Source: Thalassobius sp. Cn5-15 (GTDB taxonomy: Bacteria > Pseudomonadota > Alphaproteobacteria > Rhodobacterales > Rhodobacteraceae). From it: a stretch of 64,000 bases of DNA. Location of the stretch: assembly GCF_022347685.1 (NCBI RefSeq), contig NZ_JAKRGF010000007.1, forward strand, positions 90,503-154,502, written 5' to 3'. A program made the position numbers and the translations under genes. Positions 35,422 through 43,907 of this stretch are shown here, piece by piece; the first letter of the stretch is position 1; the number at the start of each line of letters is the position of its first letter. Under the pieces are notes generated by a model. It saw only the letters and a list, made by a program, of their open reading frames with translations, made no database searches and was not told the origin of the DNA.

Positions 35422-38400
35422 TTAGATGATCACATTGATATCTTGGTCGATGATCACAGTCACACCGTCATCGCCGATGGTGTAGACGTTATAAGCCTCG
35501 CCATCGATGCTCTGTGGGGGACCGGGGCGACGTTCTGCGCCGCGAATAGTGACCTGATCGTTGTCGTCGCCATGAATGGTCAGCGTGTCTGATCCATTGG
35601 CCAGATCGCGGATCTGGCTTTCGGTCAGGGTCAAATTGGCGTTCGTGGCATAGTCCAGTTCGATCGCTTCGATCTGGAAATCGCCTGCACGCGCATGGCC
35701 CAGCGTCTCGGCTGTGGTGGCATTGGCATCAAAGATCACCATCGTATCAGACACGTTGCCGGCGCTATCCTGCGACGAAATCACCAGATGGCTGCCATCG
35801 GGCACAGCGGGATCGAAGCCAAACAGGGTGCTGCCTGCGAAATTGCCTTCGGTCGGGTTCAGGGTGCTGCTGCTGCCGTCGCTGTGCAGTGCGGTGATGG
35901 TGTAATCCTGATCTTGACCGTCCACAGCAATGCCGACGACGTCATCATCTGCAAGGGTCACGTTCTTGACGATCGGGTTTGGCACCTCGGTGTCGACGTA
36001 GAAATCAACCGACGAAGAGGCGACGTTGCCCACAGCGTCTGTGGTCGTCACGGTTGCAGTGGTGTTGTATTCGCCGCGGGGCAGGCTGCCGGGGTCGTAG
36101 GTGACGGACCAGTTGCCATCTCCGTCGGCCGTGGCGGTGCGGATAACGCCCTCTACCTCAACCGACACTCTGGCATTTGGGTCTGCGGTGCCGTTCAGCA
36201 CCAGACCGTTGGCCATTTCGCTGGCATTGACGAAGTTGTCGCCGCCGATGGTCAGATCCTGTACCTCGATGGTGGCTGCGGCGGTGGTATCAACGCGCAG
36301 CGCGGCGCTGGTCATGTTGACGTTGCCAGCCGCGTCCTGAATGCCTGCAAATACGGTGGTGTCATACTCACCCTCGCGCAGCGCCCCCGCCGGATAGGTG
36401 ACCGACCAAGTGCCGTTTGCTGCCACAGTTGTGGTTTGCTTTACACCTTCGATCGACACTTCGACCGCCGCGCCTGCGTCACCGGTGCCGGTGATGGTCA
36501 GCCCTGCGTTTTCTTCCGCTTGCGTCAGGATGTTGTCGCCACCCGCCAGCGGTGCGTTAATCGCCACTGCTGCAGAGGTGTCGACCAGGACGTTGGTGGT
36601 GCTGGTCGCCGTGTTGCCTGCCTGATCGGTCGAGGTCACGGTTGCGCTGGTTTCATAAGTGCCCGCCTGAATGTCACTGGTGGTGAACGTTGCGGTCCAG
36701 CGGCCGTTCAGGCCTGCAGTGATGGTCTGGGTTGCACCCGCCAGTTCGACAACCACTTGCGATCCCGCCTCGGCGGAGCCGGAGAGGGTGACTCCACCGA
36801 TGGCCTCGGCCTCGTTGATGATGTTGTCGCCTGCGATGGGGGTGTTCAGGGTCACCTGAGTGGCGGTGTCCACGCGCACGACAGACGAAGTTGTGGAGGT
36901 GTTGCCGACAGCATCGGTGGAGGTCACGGTGACGTTGGCGTCATATTCACCGCTGCGGATTTCGCTGGAGCGGAAGATCGCCGTCCAGCTGCCATCGCTG
37001 CCCGCTTGTACGGTACGGGTGACACCGTCGAATGAGACCTGAACAGAAGAGCCTGCCTCGGCGGTGCCAGTCAGGGTCAGACCTTGCAGCGCCTCAGCCT
37101 CATTCAGCACACCGTCGCCGGAAATCGGGGTGTCCAGCGTGACGTTGCCCTGTGTGTCGATATGCAGGGTATAGGTGGTCACGGTGGAGTTGCCAGCCGC
37201 GTCCACCGCTGTCAGCTCGACAGAGCTGTCATATGTACCGGCCGCAATCTGGCCGGGGCTGAAGTAGAGCGACCAAGTGCCATCTGCACCGACAACAGTG
37301 TTGGTGGTGACCCCCTGAAAGGAAATTGACAGCGTCGCGCCCGGTTCGCCAGCACCGTTCAGGGTCACGCCATCAGCGGCCTCGGCGGCGTTGATGGTGT
37401 TGTCGCCCTCGATGGTGTTCATCGAGATGTTGGGGCCTACGGTGTCTACCTGGATAACATCGGTGATCACCGTTGAGTTGCCGCGCATGTCAGTCGCTGT
37501 GACATTGACGTTGACGGTGTATTCACCTTCGATCAGCACCCCTTGGGCGAAAGTCACGGTCCATGTGCCATTCTCACCGACGGTGGTGGTCTGGACGTGG
37601 CCATTGATTTCAACGTTGATGGTTGCGCCCACCTCGCCAGTGCCGCCAACCACATGACCGCTTTGCTGATCATCACCATTGACGATATCGCCGATGGTCA
37701 CTGTGCCGGTGGTGATGGAAACTGACGGAGGGGTCAAGTCGATATCAATCGACGGGCCAACCAGAACATGGGTTTCCCCACCGGGGTTGACGACGGTGAC
37801 ATGGGTTTCATAGACCCCATCGCCTGACAGTTCGCCGGGCAGGAAGGTCACGGTCCATGTGCCGTCTTCGTTGATCACGGTGGTGCGCTCCACGCCATCG
37901 ATGACGACGGTGACCGATGCGCCGGGGTGGCCGGTGCCGGTTATGGTGAACGCACCGGTGTTGGTGCCGCCCGCAACATGCGTGCCGTCGGAGTTGTCGA
38001 CTGTCGGTGTGGCTTCGCCACCACCGCCACCGCCACCGCCGCCCATCAGGCCGCCTGCCAGTACGCCGCCGCCGACGACAGCAGCGCCTGCCGCCGTCGC
38101 TGCGCCAAAGCCGCCGAGGACCGGTGCAACCAGTGGGGCCACCACAGGCTCCACACGCTCAAGGTTCAGGAAGACCAGCTGTTCATAGGCGTTCCATTTG
38201 TCGTCTGCGCCGCCGGTTTCAATATCCGAATAGCTGGCCAGATATTGGTCATCGACCAGCCCGCCGAGCTCAACATGCTGGATGTCACCGTGCGAAGACA
38301 GGAACAATTCTGGCGCACGGTCTGCGTCGTAGAAGTAGCCCTGCAGGGTGATGGTCTGGCCGTCTGCCAGTTCGATCACCAGATCTTCGCCATTTGCTTT

Positions 38401-38544
38401 ATAGCTTTTTACATCCTGCGGGGACAGGTTGAGCGAGATTTGCGTACCTGTGTAAAAGGGGATGAAATTGCCGTTCTCGGGGCTGGTTTTGCCATAGGAA
38501 ACGGTGCCGCCCGCACTGCGGACAGAAAAATTCACTGCACTCAT
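35422..38544 (-). CDS. BapA/LapA-like Ig-repeat surface protein, probable T1SS substrate
   Basis: A 1040-residue acidic protein without a Sec signal. Residues 1-130 are a BapA-prefix-like module (VNFSVRSAGGTVSYGK, LVIELADGQTITLQGYF, IQHVELGG). A Gly/Ala-rich hydrophobic hinge follows (about 137-176) with TAAG at 150-153 and a run of nine Gly. About seven Ig-like repeats of 94-97 residues occupy 177-855. The C-terminus has TLTESQIRDLANGSDTLTI and ends TIGDDGVTVIIDQDINVII, typical of type I secreted adhesins. The T1SS genes lie directly downstream. It should be surface-bound and aid adhesion or biofilm; Ig-domain binding partners cannot be predicted. Confidence 0.85.
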   Translation of the reverse strand: MSAVNFSVRSAGGTVSYGKTSPENGNFIPFYTGTQISLNLSPQDVKSYKANGEDLVIELADGQTITLQGYFYDADRAPELFLSSHGDIQHVELGGLVDDQYLASYSDIETGGADDKWNAYEQLVFLNLERVEPVVAPLVAPVLGGFGAATAAGAAVVGGGVLAGGLMGGGGGGGGGEATPTVDNSDGTHVAGGTNTGAFTITGTGHPGASVTVVIDGVERTTVINEDGTWTVTFLPGELSGDGVYETHVTVVNPGGETHVLVGPSIDIDLTPPSVSITTGTVTIGDIVNGDDQQSGHVVGGTGEVGATINVEINGHVQTTTVGENGTWTVTFAQGVLIEGEYTVNVNVTATDMRGNSTVITDVIQVDTVGPNISMNTIEGDNTINAAEAADGVTLNGAGEPGATLSISFQGVTTNTVVGADGTWSLYFSPGQIAAGTYDSSVELTAVDAAGNSTVTTYTLHIDTQGNVTLDTPISGDGVLNEAEALQGLTLTGTAEAGSSVQVSFDGVTRTVQAGSDGSWTAIFRSSEIRSGEYDANVTVTSTDAVGNTSTTSSVVRVDTATQVTLNTPIAGDNIINEAEAIGGVTLSGSAEAGSQVVVELAGATQTITAGLNGRWTATFTTSDIQAGTYETSATVTSTDQAGNTATSTTNVLVDTSAAVAINAPLAGGDNILTQAEENAGLTITGTGDAGAAVEVSIEGVKQTTTVAANGTWSVTYPAGALREGEYDTTVFAGIQDAAGNVNMTSAALRVDTTAAATIEVQDLTIGGDNFVNASEMANGLVLNGTADPNARVSVEVEGVIRTATADGDGNWSVTYDPGSLPRGEYNTTATVTTTDAVGNVASSSVDFYVDTEVPNPIVKNVTLADDDVVGIAVDGQDQDYTITALHSDGSSSTLNPTEGNFAGSTLFGFDPAVPDGSHLVISSQDSAGNVSDTMVIFDANATTAETLGHARAGDFQIEAIELDYATNANLTLTESQIRDLANGSDTLTIHGDDNDQVTIRGAERRPGPPQSIDGEAYNVYTIGDDGVTVIIDQDINVII
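35980..38016 (-). repeat. Seven tandem Ig-like domain repeats within the adhesin gene
   Basis: Each repeat is about 285-290 bases and encodes a beta-sandwich module with recurrent features: GDN-x(4)-EA at the start, GTAEAGSSV-like turn, a DGTWTVTF-like strand, GEYDxxVTVTSTDxxGN, and an RVDT linker. Repeats 3-6 are most alike. The region has GC-rich, strand-biased composition and produces long antisense open frames that are shadows. Confidence 0.85.
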
Positions 38545-39076
38545 CAGCTCACTGCTCTCTCAATAAAGTAGGGCTTTGCCCATTATCTAGATTACCTCCA
38601 GACATACTATAGACGACTGCGGCAAGGCTAGTGGTTTTTGTCACAACGAGGTCAAAATATGGTCTTTTTAAGGGGATTTACACGGTTTTTACGGTTAACT
38701 CAGGTGGAACATTGGGAATTTACTCAATTTACGCGGTCCTGCTGATGCCTCAACTGTCGCATATTTGATACAACTTGGTGCTGGTAAAGATGAGTTGACG
38801 CTGCGAAATGGCCATTTCGGCCGCACCGGTGACGCCTCTCATGCGTCGTGGTGTCTGTTAACATTTGGTTAACCAATATGATTTTCGCATTTCGGTCACG
38901 ATTGTTTGATCTGTCTGGCACGCGCATCCTGCCTCCACCACAGCGCTGTTTCAGCGACTATCCGATGGGTTAGGTGACCTAGCCGACCGGCTGTCACACT
39001 GTGCGGTTGCACGCGGCGCGGTGGCGGTTGCCCGTTTTACCCTCAACGCCAATCTATCCGATGTCCGGAGGTTTCG
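38545..39076. promoter_or_regulatory. Divergent promoter region with CtrA-type box
   Basis: This 532-base gap separates the minus-strand adhesin/T1SS operon from the plus-strand polysaccharide operon and has no gene. It is more A/T-rich than its flanks. A perfect TTAA-N7-TTAA lies at 38858-38872; further TTAAC half-sites occur near 38693. CCGGAGG at 39065-39071 is the ribosome binding site of the plus-strand operon. Confidence 0.6.
38858..38872. promoter_or_regulatory. Candidate CtrA binding site
   Basis: TTAACATTTGGTTAA matches the full CtrA consensus TTAA-N7-TTAA, followed by CC. It lies 205 bases before the 39077 start and 314 bases before the 38544 start on the other strand, so it could act on either promoter. 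CtrA is known to control surface and motility functions in Rhodobacteraceae. Confidence 0.55.
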
Positions 39077-40546
39077 ATGAGGGTCGAACATAGATCTCCC
39101 CACGCGGATCTGGACTATATGGTCCGGGCGCCGCTGTCGCTTCTGACGCCTGAGGGCGAAGAAGTGGTGATCCGCGAATGGTCACTGCAGGGTCTGAAAT
39201 GGCCCGAGAGTGCACCGCCGCGCCCCGACACTGCCCATTTGGCGGTGCCGTTTCAGGGCGTGGATGTGCGCTTCCCTGTCACATTGGAAGCGGCTCCTGA
39301 CACACGTGAAGTGTTTTTCAAGGATCTGACTGGCCGTCAGCGCGAGGTTCTGGCGCTGTTTTACCGTGCGCTTCTGTCGGGACGAATGGTCGCCTCTGGT
39401 GAGGTGATCACGTCGCTTGATACGCCGGTGGATCTGGTGCCCGTAGAAGAGACAGAGGCCGAAGCAGTGGCCAAGATTGGCCAACGCAAGAAAATCACAG
39501 AGGTGATCCGTACCGTGGTGCATGTGGTGATTTACGTGGCACTGTTTCTGGGGGTCATGGCCACCATCGGCACCAATGCGTTCAACGCGGTCAATCGCAT
39601 CGCAGTACAGCACGGCCGTGTGGTGGCACCAGTGGCGGCTCTGACGGCGTTACGCCCTGGTTTGGTCCGTGCGGTAGAGGTGGCGCCGGGCGCGCTGGTG
39701 GCCGCTGGTGACACGCTGGCGCATATTGAGGATCCTGAACTGGTGTCGCGCCTGCGTGCCGCGCGGATCGCCTACAGCGCCACCAGCGCAGAGGTGAAGC
39801 GGTTGGAAAAGGCGCTGGCGCGGCTGGATAAGCTGCGCGGCGTCAAGGATGAGGTGCTGCGCATGGTGGAGGTGGGGCTGATTTATGAGGCGCAGCTAGG
39901 TCCGCGGGGGTTTGATGCCCTGCGCAAACGTTGGGATCAGCTGCGTCAGAAAGAGGAGTTGCTGGGCCTTGAGCGTGATGATCTGACCTCTGCCCAAGAC
40001 CCGCTGGAAGTGACGCATCGCCTGCTGAGTGCCCGCCTGAATGATCAGGTGACAGAACTGCGTCAGCAACGCAGCATCCGCGACGGCTATAAGGCCCGCA
40101 TCAACGCGGCCAAACTGATCGCGCCCTATGATGGCGTTGTGCAGGCGGTGCTGGTTCAGCCCGGTCAATACGTCTTATCCGGCCAACCGGTGGTCGAGAT
40201 GGAGGATGACGCTCCCCGCCACGTCGTCGGCTGGGTTGACGCTAAATATGCCGAAGACCTCTTTCCCGGCATGCCCGCCTTGGTCGGGGTCAATCCAGAC
40301 GGGATCGCACAGCAGGTCACTGGTCGCATTCGCGATGTGCGGGCAGGCGATATCCCGAACCGCCCAGGTGAATACGGGATTGAGGTTACGGTGCAGATCA
40401 ACGGTTTCACCAATGCCGAACTGCGTCAGGACCTGCGCGTCGGGGCACCGGTCAGCATTCTGGCCGATCGTCAGATGCTGTCAGGCCTGCGGGGGTGGAT
40501 GGGGGCGTTGGCGGGGCCTTTGTTTGAGGGCGTTGGCGATGTATAG
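39077..40546 (+). CDS. Alg44-like protein: PilZ-like domain fused to HlyD-type membrane fusion module
   Basis: A 489-residue inner-membrane protein. The cytoplasmic N-terminus (about 1-110) looks like a PilZ c-di-GMP receptor: RVEHR (R-x3-R, residues 2-6) and EWSLQG (residues 34-39, D/N-x-S-x2-G with Glu for Asp). One transmembrane helix follows near 150-170 (VVHVVIYVALFLGVMATIG), then a periplasmic HlyD-like part with barrel-sandwich, coiled coil (about 230-330) and LIAPYDGVVQAVLVQPGQYV. This is the architecture of Alg44, the c-di-GMP-dependent co-polymerase of alginate synthase (389 residues in Pseudomonas). It overlaps the Alg8-like gene by 8 bases. Confidence 0.82.
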   Translation: MRVEHRSPHADLDYMVRAPLSLLTPEGEEVVIREWSLQGLKWPESAPPRPDTAHLAVPFQGVDVRFPVTLEAAPDTREVFFKDLTGRQREVLALFYRALLSGRMVASGEVITSLDTPVDLVPVEETEAEAVAKIGQRKKITEVIRTVVHVVIYVALFLGVMATIGTNAFNAVNRIAVQHGRVVAPVAALTALRPGLVRAVEVAPGALVAAGDTLAHIEDPELVSRLRAARIAYSATSAEVKRLEKALARLDKLRGVKDEVLRMVEVGLIYEAQLGPRGFDALRKRWDQLRQKEELLGLERDDLTSAQDPLEVTHRLLSARLNDQVTELRQQRSIRDGYKARINAAKLIAPYDGVVQAVLVQPGQYVLSGQPVVEMEDDAPRHVVGWVDAKYAEDLFPGMPALVGVNPDGIAQQVTGRIRDVRAGDIPNRPGEYGIEVTVQINGFTNAELRQDLRVGAPVSILADRQMLSGLRGWMGALAGPLFEGVGDV

Positions 40547-42128
40547 CCCAGAGGATGAGTATGGTTTTGATAAGGATCTGGCACAGCGCCTGCGCGATTT
40601 TGAAACCCCGCGCAAACCCTACCTGCGCCGCTGGAGCCTGCCGCATATCAGCCTGCTGGCGCTGACTGCGCTGGCGCTTCAGTGGTTGCTGTTGAACCTG
40701 CCGAACCGTTATTTCGATCCCGAGGTGCTGCATCTGTCATTGGTGCTGGGCACCCTTGGCATCTGGCGTTTTGGCTGGTGGTTCACTCATTCCGTGCGCG
40801 CCGCTTATTGGGGTAAATGGGTCTGGCCCACGATGCGCGCCCGTGCTGATGATCTATGGCAGCAGGGCTGGCGGCCCAAGCGTCTGCACATCCAGATGAC
40901 CACCTATTACGAGGAACCGTCGATCACCAAACGGGTTATCGGATCCATTCTTGGTCAAGTGCGACGCGAACGAATCCCGACCACGATCTATATCGGTACC
41001 GGCAGCGCCTATGACGAAAATATCATCCGTGATTTCATCGAAACATACGCTCAGGACATTCCCGATGATCTGGCGAAGCTGGTGTTTCTACGGCAGAACC
41101 AGCCGGGCAAACGGATGGCTATTGGCATGATCCTGCGCGCCATGTGTCGCGAAGAGGTCGATCCTGATGATCTGGTGATCTTCATGGATGGCGATGCGCT
41201 TTATGGCGGTGATGTTTTGCAAAAATGCCTGCCGATGTTTGCTGCCGATCCAGATTTAGGCGCGCTGACCACTGATGAAGAGGTGATTTGCTACGGCCCC
41301 GACTGGATCGCACGCTGGCTGGACATGCGTTTTGCCCAGCGGCGGCTGGCAATGCAAAGCCACGCGCTGGCAGGGCGTGTGTTGACCTTGACGGGGCGGA
41401 TGAGCGTCTTTCGTGCCCGCCACATCCTGACTCGTGCTTTCATCCGCAATATCGAGGCGGACCATTTGGATCATTGGCTGTGGGGTCGGTTCCGCTTTTT
41501 GTCAGGCGATGACAAGTCCAGCTGGTATCGTCTGCTGAGCAACGGGGTCAAAATGACCTATGTGCCGGATGCCACCGTCTACACGATCGAGGTGATCAAG
41601 GAAAATGGACTGTCCCGCATGGTGCAGAACTTCCGTCGTTGGTCGGGCAATATGCTGCGCAACGGGGCGCGGGCGATTGCGCTGGGTCCGCGCCGGATGC
41701 CATTCTTTATCTGGTGGTGCATTGTTGATCAACGCATCGCGATGTGGACGATGATGGTGTCGCCGGTGATGGCGGTGCTGGGCAACTTTATTGCGCCGGG
41801 CTATATCTGGAATTGCCTCATCTGGGTGGTGTTTTCGCGGGTCACCTTATCGCTATTCCTGTTCGGATATTCGCGCAAAGCGGATATGACATGGCCCTTT
41901 ATTCTGTACCTCAATCAGGTGATCAACGCCTCGGTGAAGATCTACATGATTTTCCACCTGTCGAAACAGAAATGGTCCAATCGCGGCAACCAGTCAGCCG
42001 GCGAGGCAACCAGCCTGCGCGATCGGATGCGCAACTGGTTTGCACTTTTCCAACTGGTCACTGCGGTGTGCCTCTTTGTGACGCTGGTGATGCTGTATGT
42101 CGGGCTGATGGAGGTGCCGGGGATCTGA
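40539..42128 (+). CDS. Alg8-like membrane glycosyltransferase (GT2), putative mannuronan synthase
   Basis: A 529-residue inner-membrane processive glycosyltransferase. Two N-terminal helices (ISLLALTALALQWLLLNL and a second near 75-100) precede the GT2 domain: MTTYYEEPSITKRVI, DDLVIFMDGDALYGG (D-x-D), LGALTTDEEVICYG, and VQNFRRWSGNML, which matches the Q-x2-R-W acceptor motif. Four or more C-terminal helices follow. The layout and the Alg44-like, AlgA and AlgD neighbours point to polymerisation of GDP-mannuronate, as by Alg8 (494 residues). ATG 40539 has GAGGG 8 bases upstream; the longer open frame is a shadow of the preceding gene. Confidence 0.85.
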   Translation: MYSPEDEYGFDKDLAQRLRDFETPRKPYLRRWSLPHISLLALTALALQWLLLNLPNRYFDPEVLHLSLVLGTLGIWRFGWWFTHSVRAAYWGKWVWPTMRARADDLWQQGWRPKRLHIQMTTYYEEPSITKRVIGSILGQVRRERIPTTIYIGTGSAYDENIIRDFIETYAQDIPDDLAKLVFLRQNQPGKRMAIGMILRAMCREEVDPDDLVIFMDGDALYGGDVLQKCLPMFAADPDLGALTTDEEVICYGPDWIARWLDMRFAQRRLAMQSHALAGRVLTLTGRMSVFRARHILTRAFIRNIEADHLDHWLWGRFRFLSGDDKSSWYRLLSNGVKMTYVPDATVYTIEVIKENGLSRMVQNFRRWSGNMLRNGARAIALGPRRMPFFIWWCIVDQRIAMWTMMVSPVMAVLGNFIAPGYIWNCLIWVVFSRVTLSLFLFGYSRKADMTWPFILYLNQVINASVKIYMIFHLSKQKWSNRGNQSAGEATSLRDRMRNWFALFQLVTAVCLFVTLVMLYVGLMEVPGI

Positions 42129-42269
42129 AGCGTGTCCTTGACGCGCAGCGACTATCCCACCGGCCAGTTCCTATCCTTTTGCGCAAAACCCTAACCCTCC
42201 CACCGCACAATCATGTGTAAATCCCGGGCACTCTGGGATCACAGAAACGGATTAAGAAAGAGGGTTCTT

Positions 42270-43697
42270 ATGATTATTCCTGTCATTATCGCCGGTGGCA
42301 CCGGCACCCGTATGTGGCCTGCGTCGCGTCGTGCAATGCCGAAACAATTTGCGCCTCTGTTGGGGGGAAACACCTTGTTTCAGGAGACCCTGCTGCGGTT
42401 GAGTGGAGAACGCTTTGACGCCCCGTGTGTGATCAGCAATGAAGAGTGCCGCTTTATCGCCCGCGATCAGATGGGTGCGGTCGGCATCCATGATGCCTGC
42501 CACATTATTGAGCCGCTGCCGCGCAACACCGCCGCCGCCGTTCTGACCGCTGCACTGGCCTATCAGCACCAGCCCGACGCGGTGCTGCTGATCAGCCCCG
42601 CCGATCATGTGATCGGTGATGCGGCAGGCTTTGACGCTGCGCTGGACACTGCCCTGCCACAGGCAGAGGCGAGGGAGGTCGTTTGTTTCGGCGTTATCCC
42701 GACCCATCCCAGCACCGCCTACGGCTATCTGCAGGTGGATCGTGGGTCTGACGCGCAGGTACAGCAGGTGGCGGAGTTTGTTGAAAAGCCCGATCTTGCC
42801 ACCGCAACCGAACTCTTGGGACGTGGTCATTCACTGTGGAACGCAGGGCTGTTCATGATGCGCGTCGACACTGCGCTGGCGGCCTTCCGCACACATGCGC
42901 CGGATCTGATGGCACCTTGTGAGGCAGCGCTTAGTCTTGGCGGGGAAGACCTCGGGTTTCATCGCCTCAGCCGTGATGCCTTCAAGCGGGCTCGCGCCAT
43001 CGCTTTTGACCGCGCAGTGATGGAGAAGCTGCCGAAATGCACCGCCGTTGCGCTGGAATGTGGTTGGGCTGACCTCGGCAGTTGGTCGGCGCTACGTGAC
43101 CACCAGGTCGACGCAGCTGGTGGCAATGCGCTGTTGGGCGGGGCAGAGGCGATTGAATGCCGCGATTCCCTGCTGAAAAGCACCAATCCAGACATCGCTC
43201 TGGTGGGCCTCGGCCTCGATGGGATTGTCGCGATTGCAACGGATGACGCGGTACTGGTCGCTGACGCGAGCCGTAGCGAAGAGGTGGGCAAGGCGATTGA
43301 GGTGCTGAACGCCCGCGCCGCGCCACAGGCCGAAGAGTTTCCGCGCTGCCATCGCCCGTGGGGTTATTATGAAACCCTGTCACTGGGCGCGCGGTTTCAG
43401 GTGAAACGCATCGTGGTGCACCCGGGCCAGAAACTGTCCCTGCAAAGCCATGTGCATCGTGCCGAACACTGGATCGTGGTCGAAGGTTCTGCCCTTGTGA
43501 CCGTGGGAGAGGAAGAGCGTTTGGTGACCGAGAATGAGAGCACCTACATCCCGCTGGGCGCTGTGCACCGGCTGGAAAACCCGGGCAAGCTGCCGCTGGC
43601 GCTGATTGAGGTGCAATCAGGCTGTTATCTGGGCGAAGACGACATCACGCGCTATGAGGATATCTATGCCCGTGATGCCGAAGAAGAGGTTGCATGA
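42270..43697 (+). CDS. algA: Mannose-1-phosphate guanylyltransferase/mannose-6-phosphate isomerase (AlgA/ManC type)
   Basis: A 475-residue bifunctional cytoplasmic enzyme. The N-terminal nucleotidyltransferase domain has IIAGGTGTRMWPASRRAMPKQF and the EFVEKPD motif, making GDP-mannose from Man-1-P and GTP. The C-terminal cupin isomerase shows CHRPWGYYETLSLG, HPGQKLSLQSHVHRAEHWIVVEG (metal-binding histidines) and YIPLGAVHRLENPG, interconverting Fru-6-P and Man-6-P. ATG 42270 follows GAGGG. The gene feeds the AlgD-like enzyme downstream. A strong terminator follows, so algD probably also has its own promoter. Confidence 0.92.
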   Translation: MIIPVIIAGGTGTRMWPASRRAMPKQFAPLLGGNTLFQETLLRLSGERFDAPCVISNEECRFIARDQMGAVGIHDACHIIEPLPRNTAAAVLTAALAYQHQPDAVLLISPADHVIGDAAGFDAALDTALPQAEAREVVCFGVIPTHPSTAYGYLQVDRGSDAQVQQVAEFVEKPDLATATELLGRGHSLWNAGLFMMRVDTALAAFRTHAPDLMAPCEAALSLGGEDLGFHRLSRDAFKRARAIAFDRAVMEKLPKCTAVALECGWADLGSWSALRDHQVDAAGGNALLGGAEAIECRDSLLKSTNPDIALVGLGLDGIVAIATDDAVLVADASRSEEVGKAIEVLNARAAPQAEEFPRCHRPWGYYETLSLGARFQVKRIVVHPGQKLSLQSHVHRAEHWIVVEGSALVTVGEEERLVTENESTYIPLGAVHRLENPGKLPLALIEVQSGCYLGEDDITRYEDIYARDAEEEVA

Positions 43698-43733
43698 CGG
43701 CGGCATTCTGACCCTCTGTGCACCGTCAGCAAA

Positions 43734-43770
43734 GGGCCCGCGCGAGTGATCGCGCGGGCCCATTTTCGTC
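43734..43770 (+). terminator. Intrinsic terminator after algA
   Basis: GGGCCCGCGCGA (43734-43745) pairs perfectly with TCGCGCGGGCCC (43750-43761) around GTGA, followed by ATTTTCGTC and a further T-run (AAATTTTTT). It divides the algA and algD transcripts. Confidence 0.9.
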
Positions 43771-43907
43771 TAAATTTTTTATCAAAAATAACGCCTAAAC
43801 AAAAGGTTATATCCGGTGTCCCTCTGGCGCTGAACCTGTCCTTTGTGCCGTGTCCGCCCCGTCTTTTGTGACCCTAGGGTGGGATCAATCTTACCGGAGG
43901 GTACATA

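Noticed and set aside
35695..37035. A 446-residue plus-strand frame opposite the Ig-repeat adhesin
   Set aside because: It mirrors the repetitive adhesin codons, giving Gly/Cys/His-rich repeats without a start context or a known fold.
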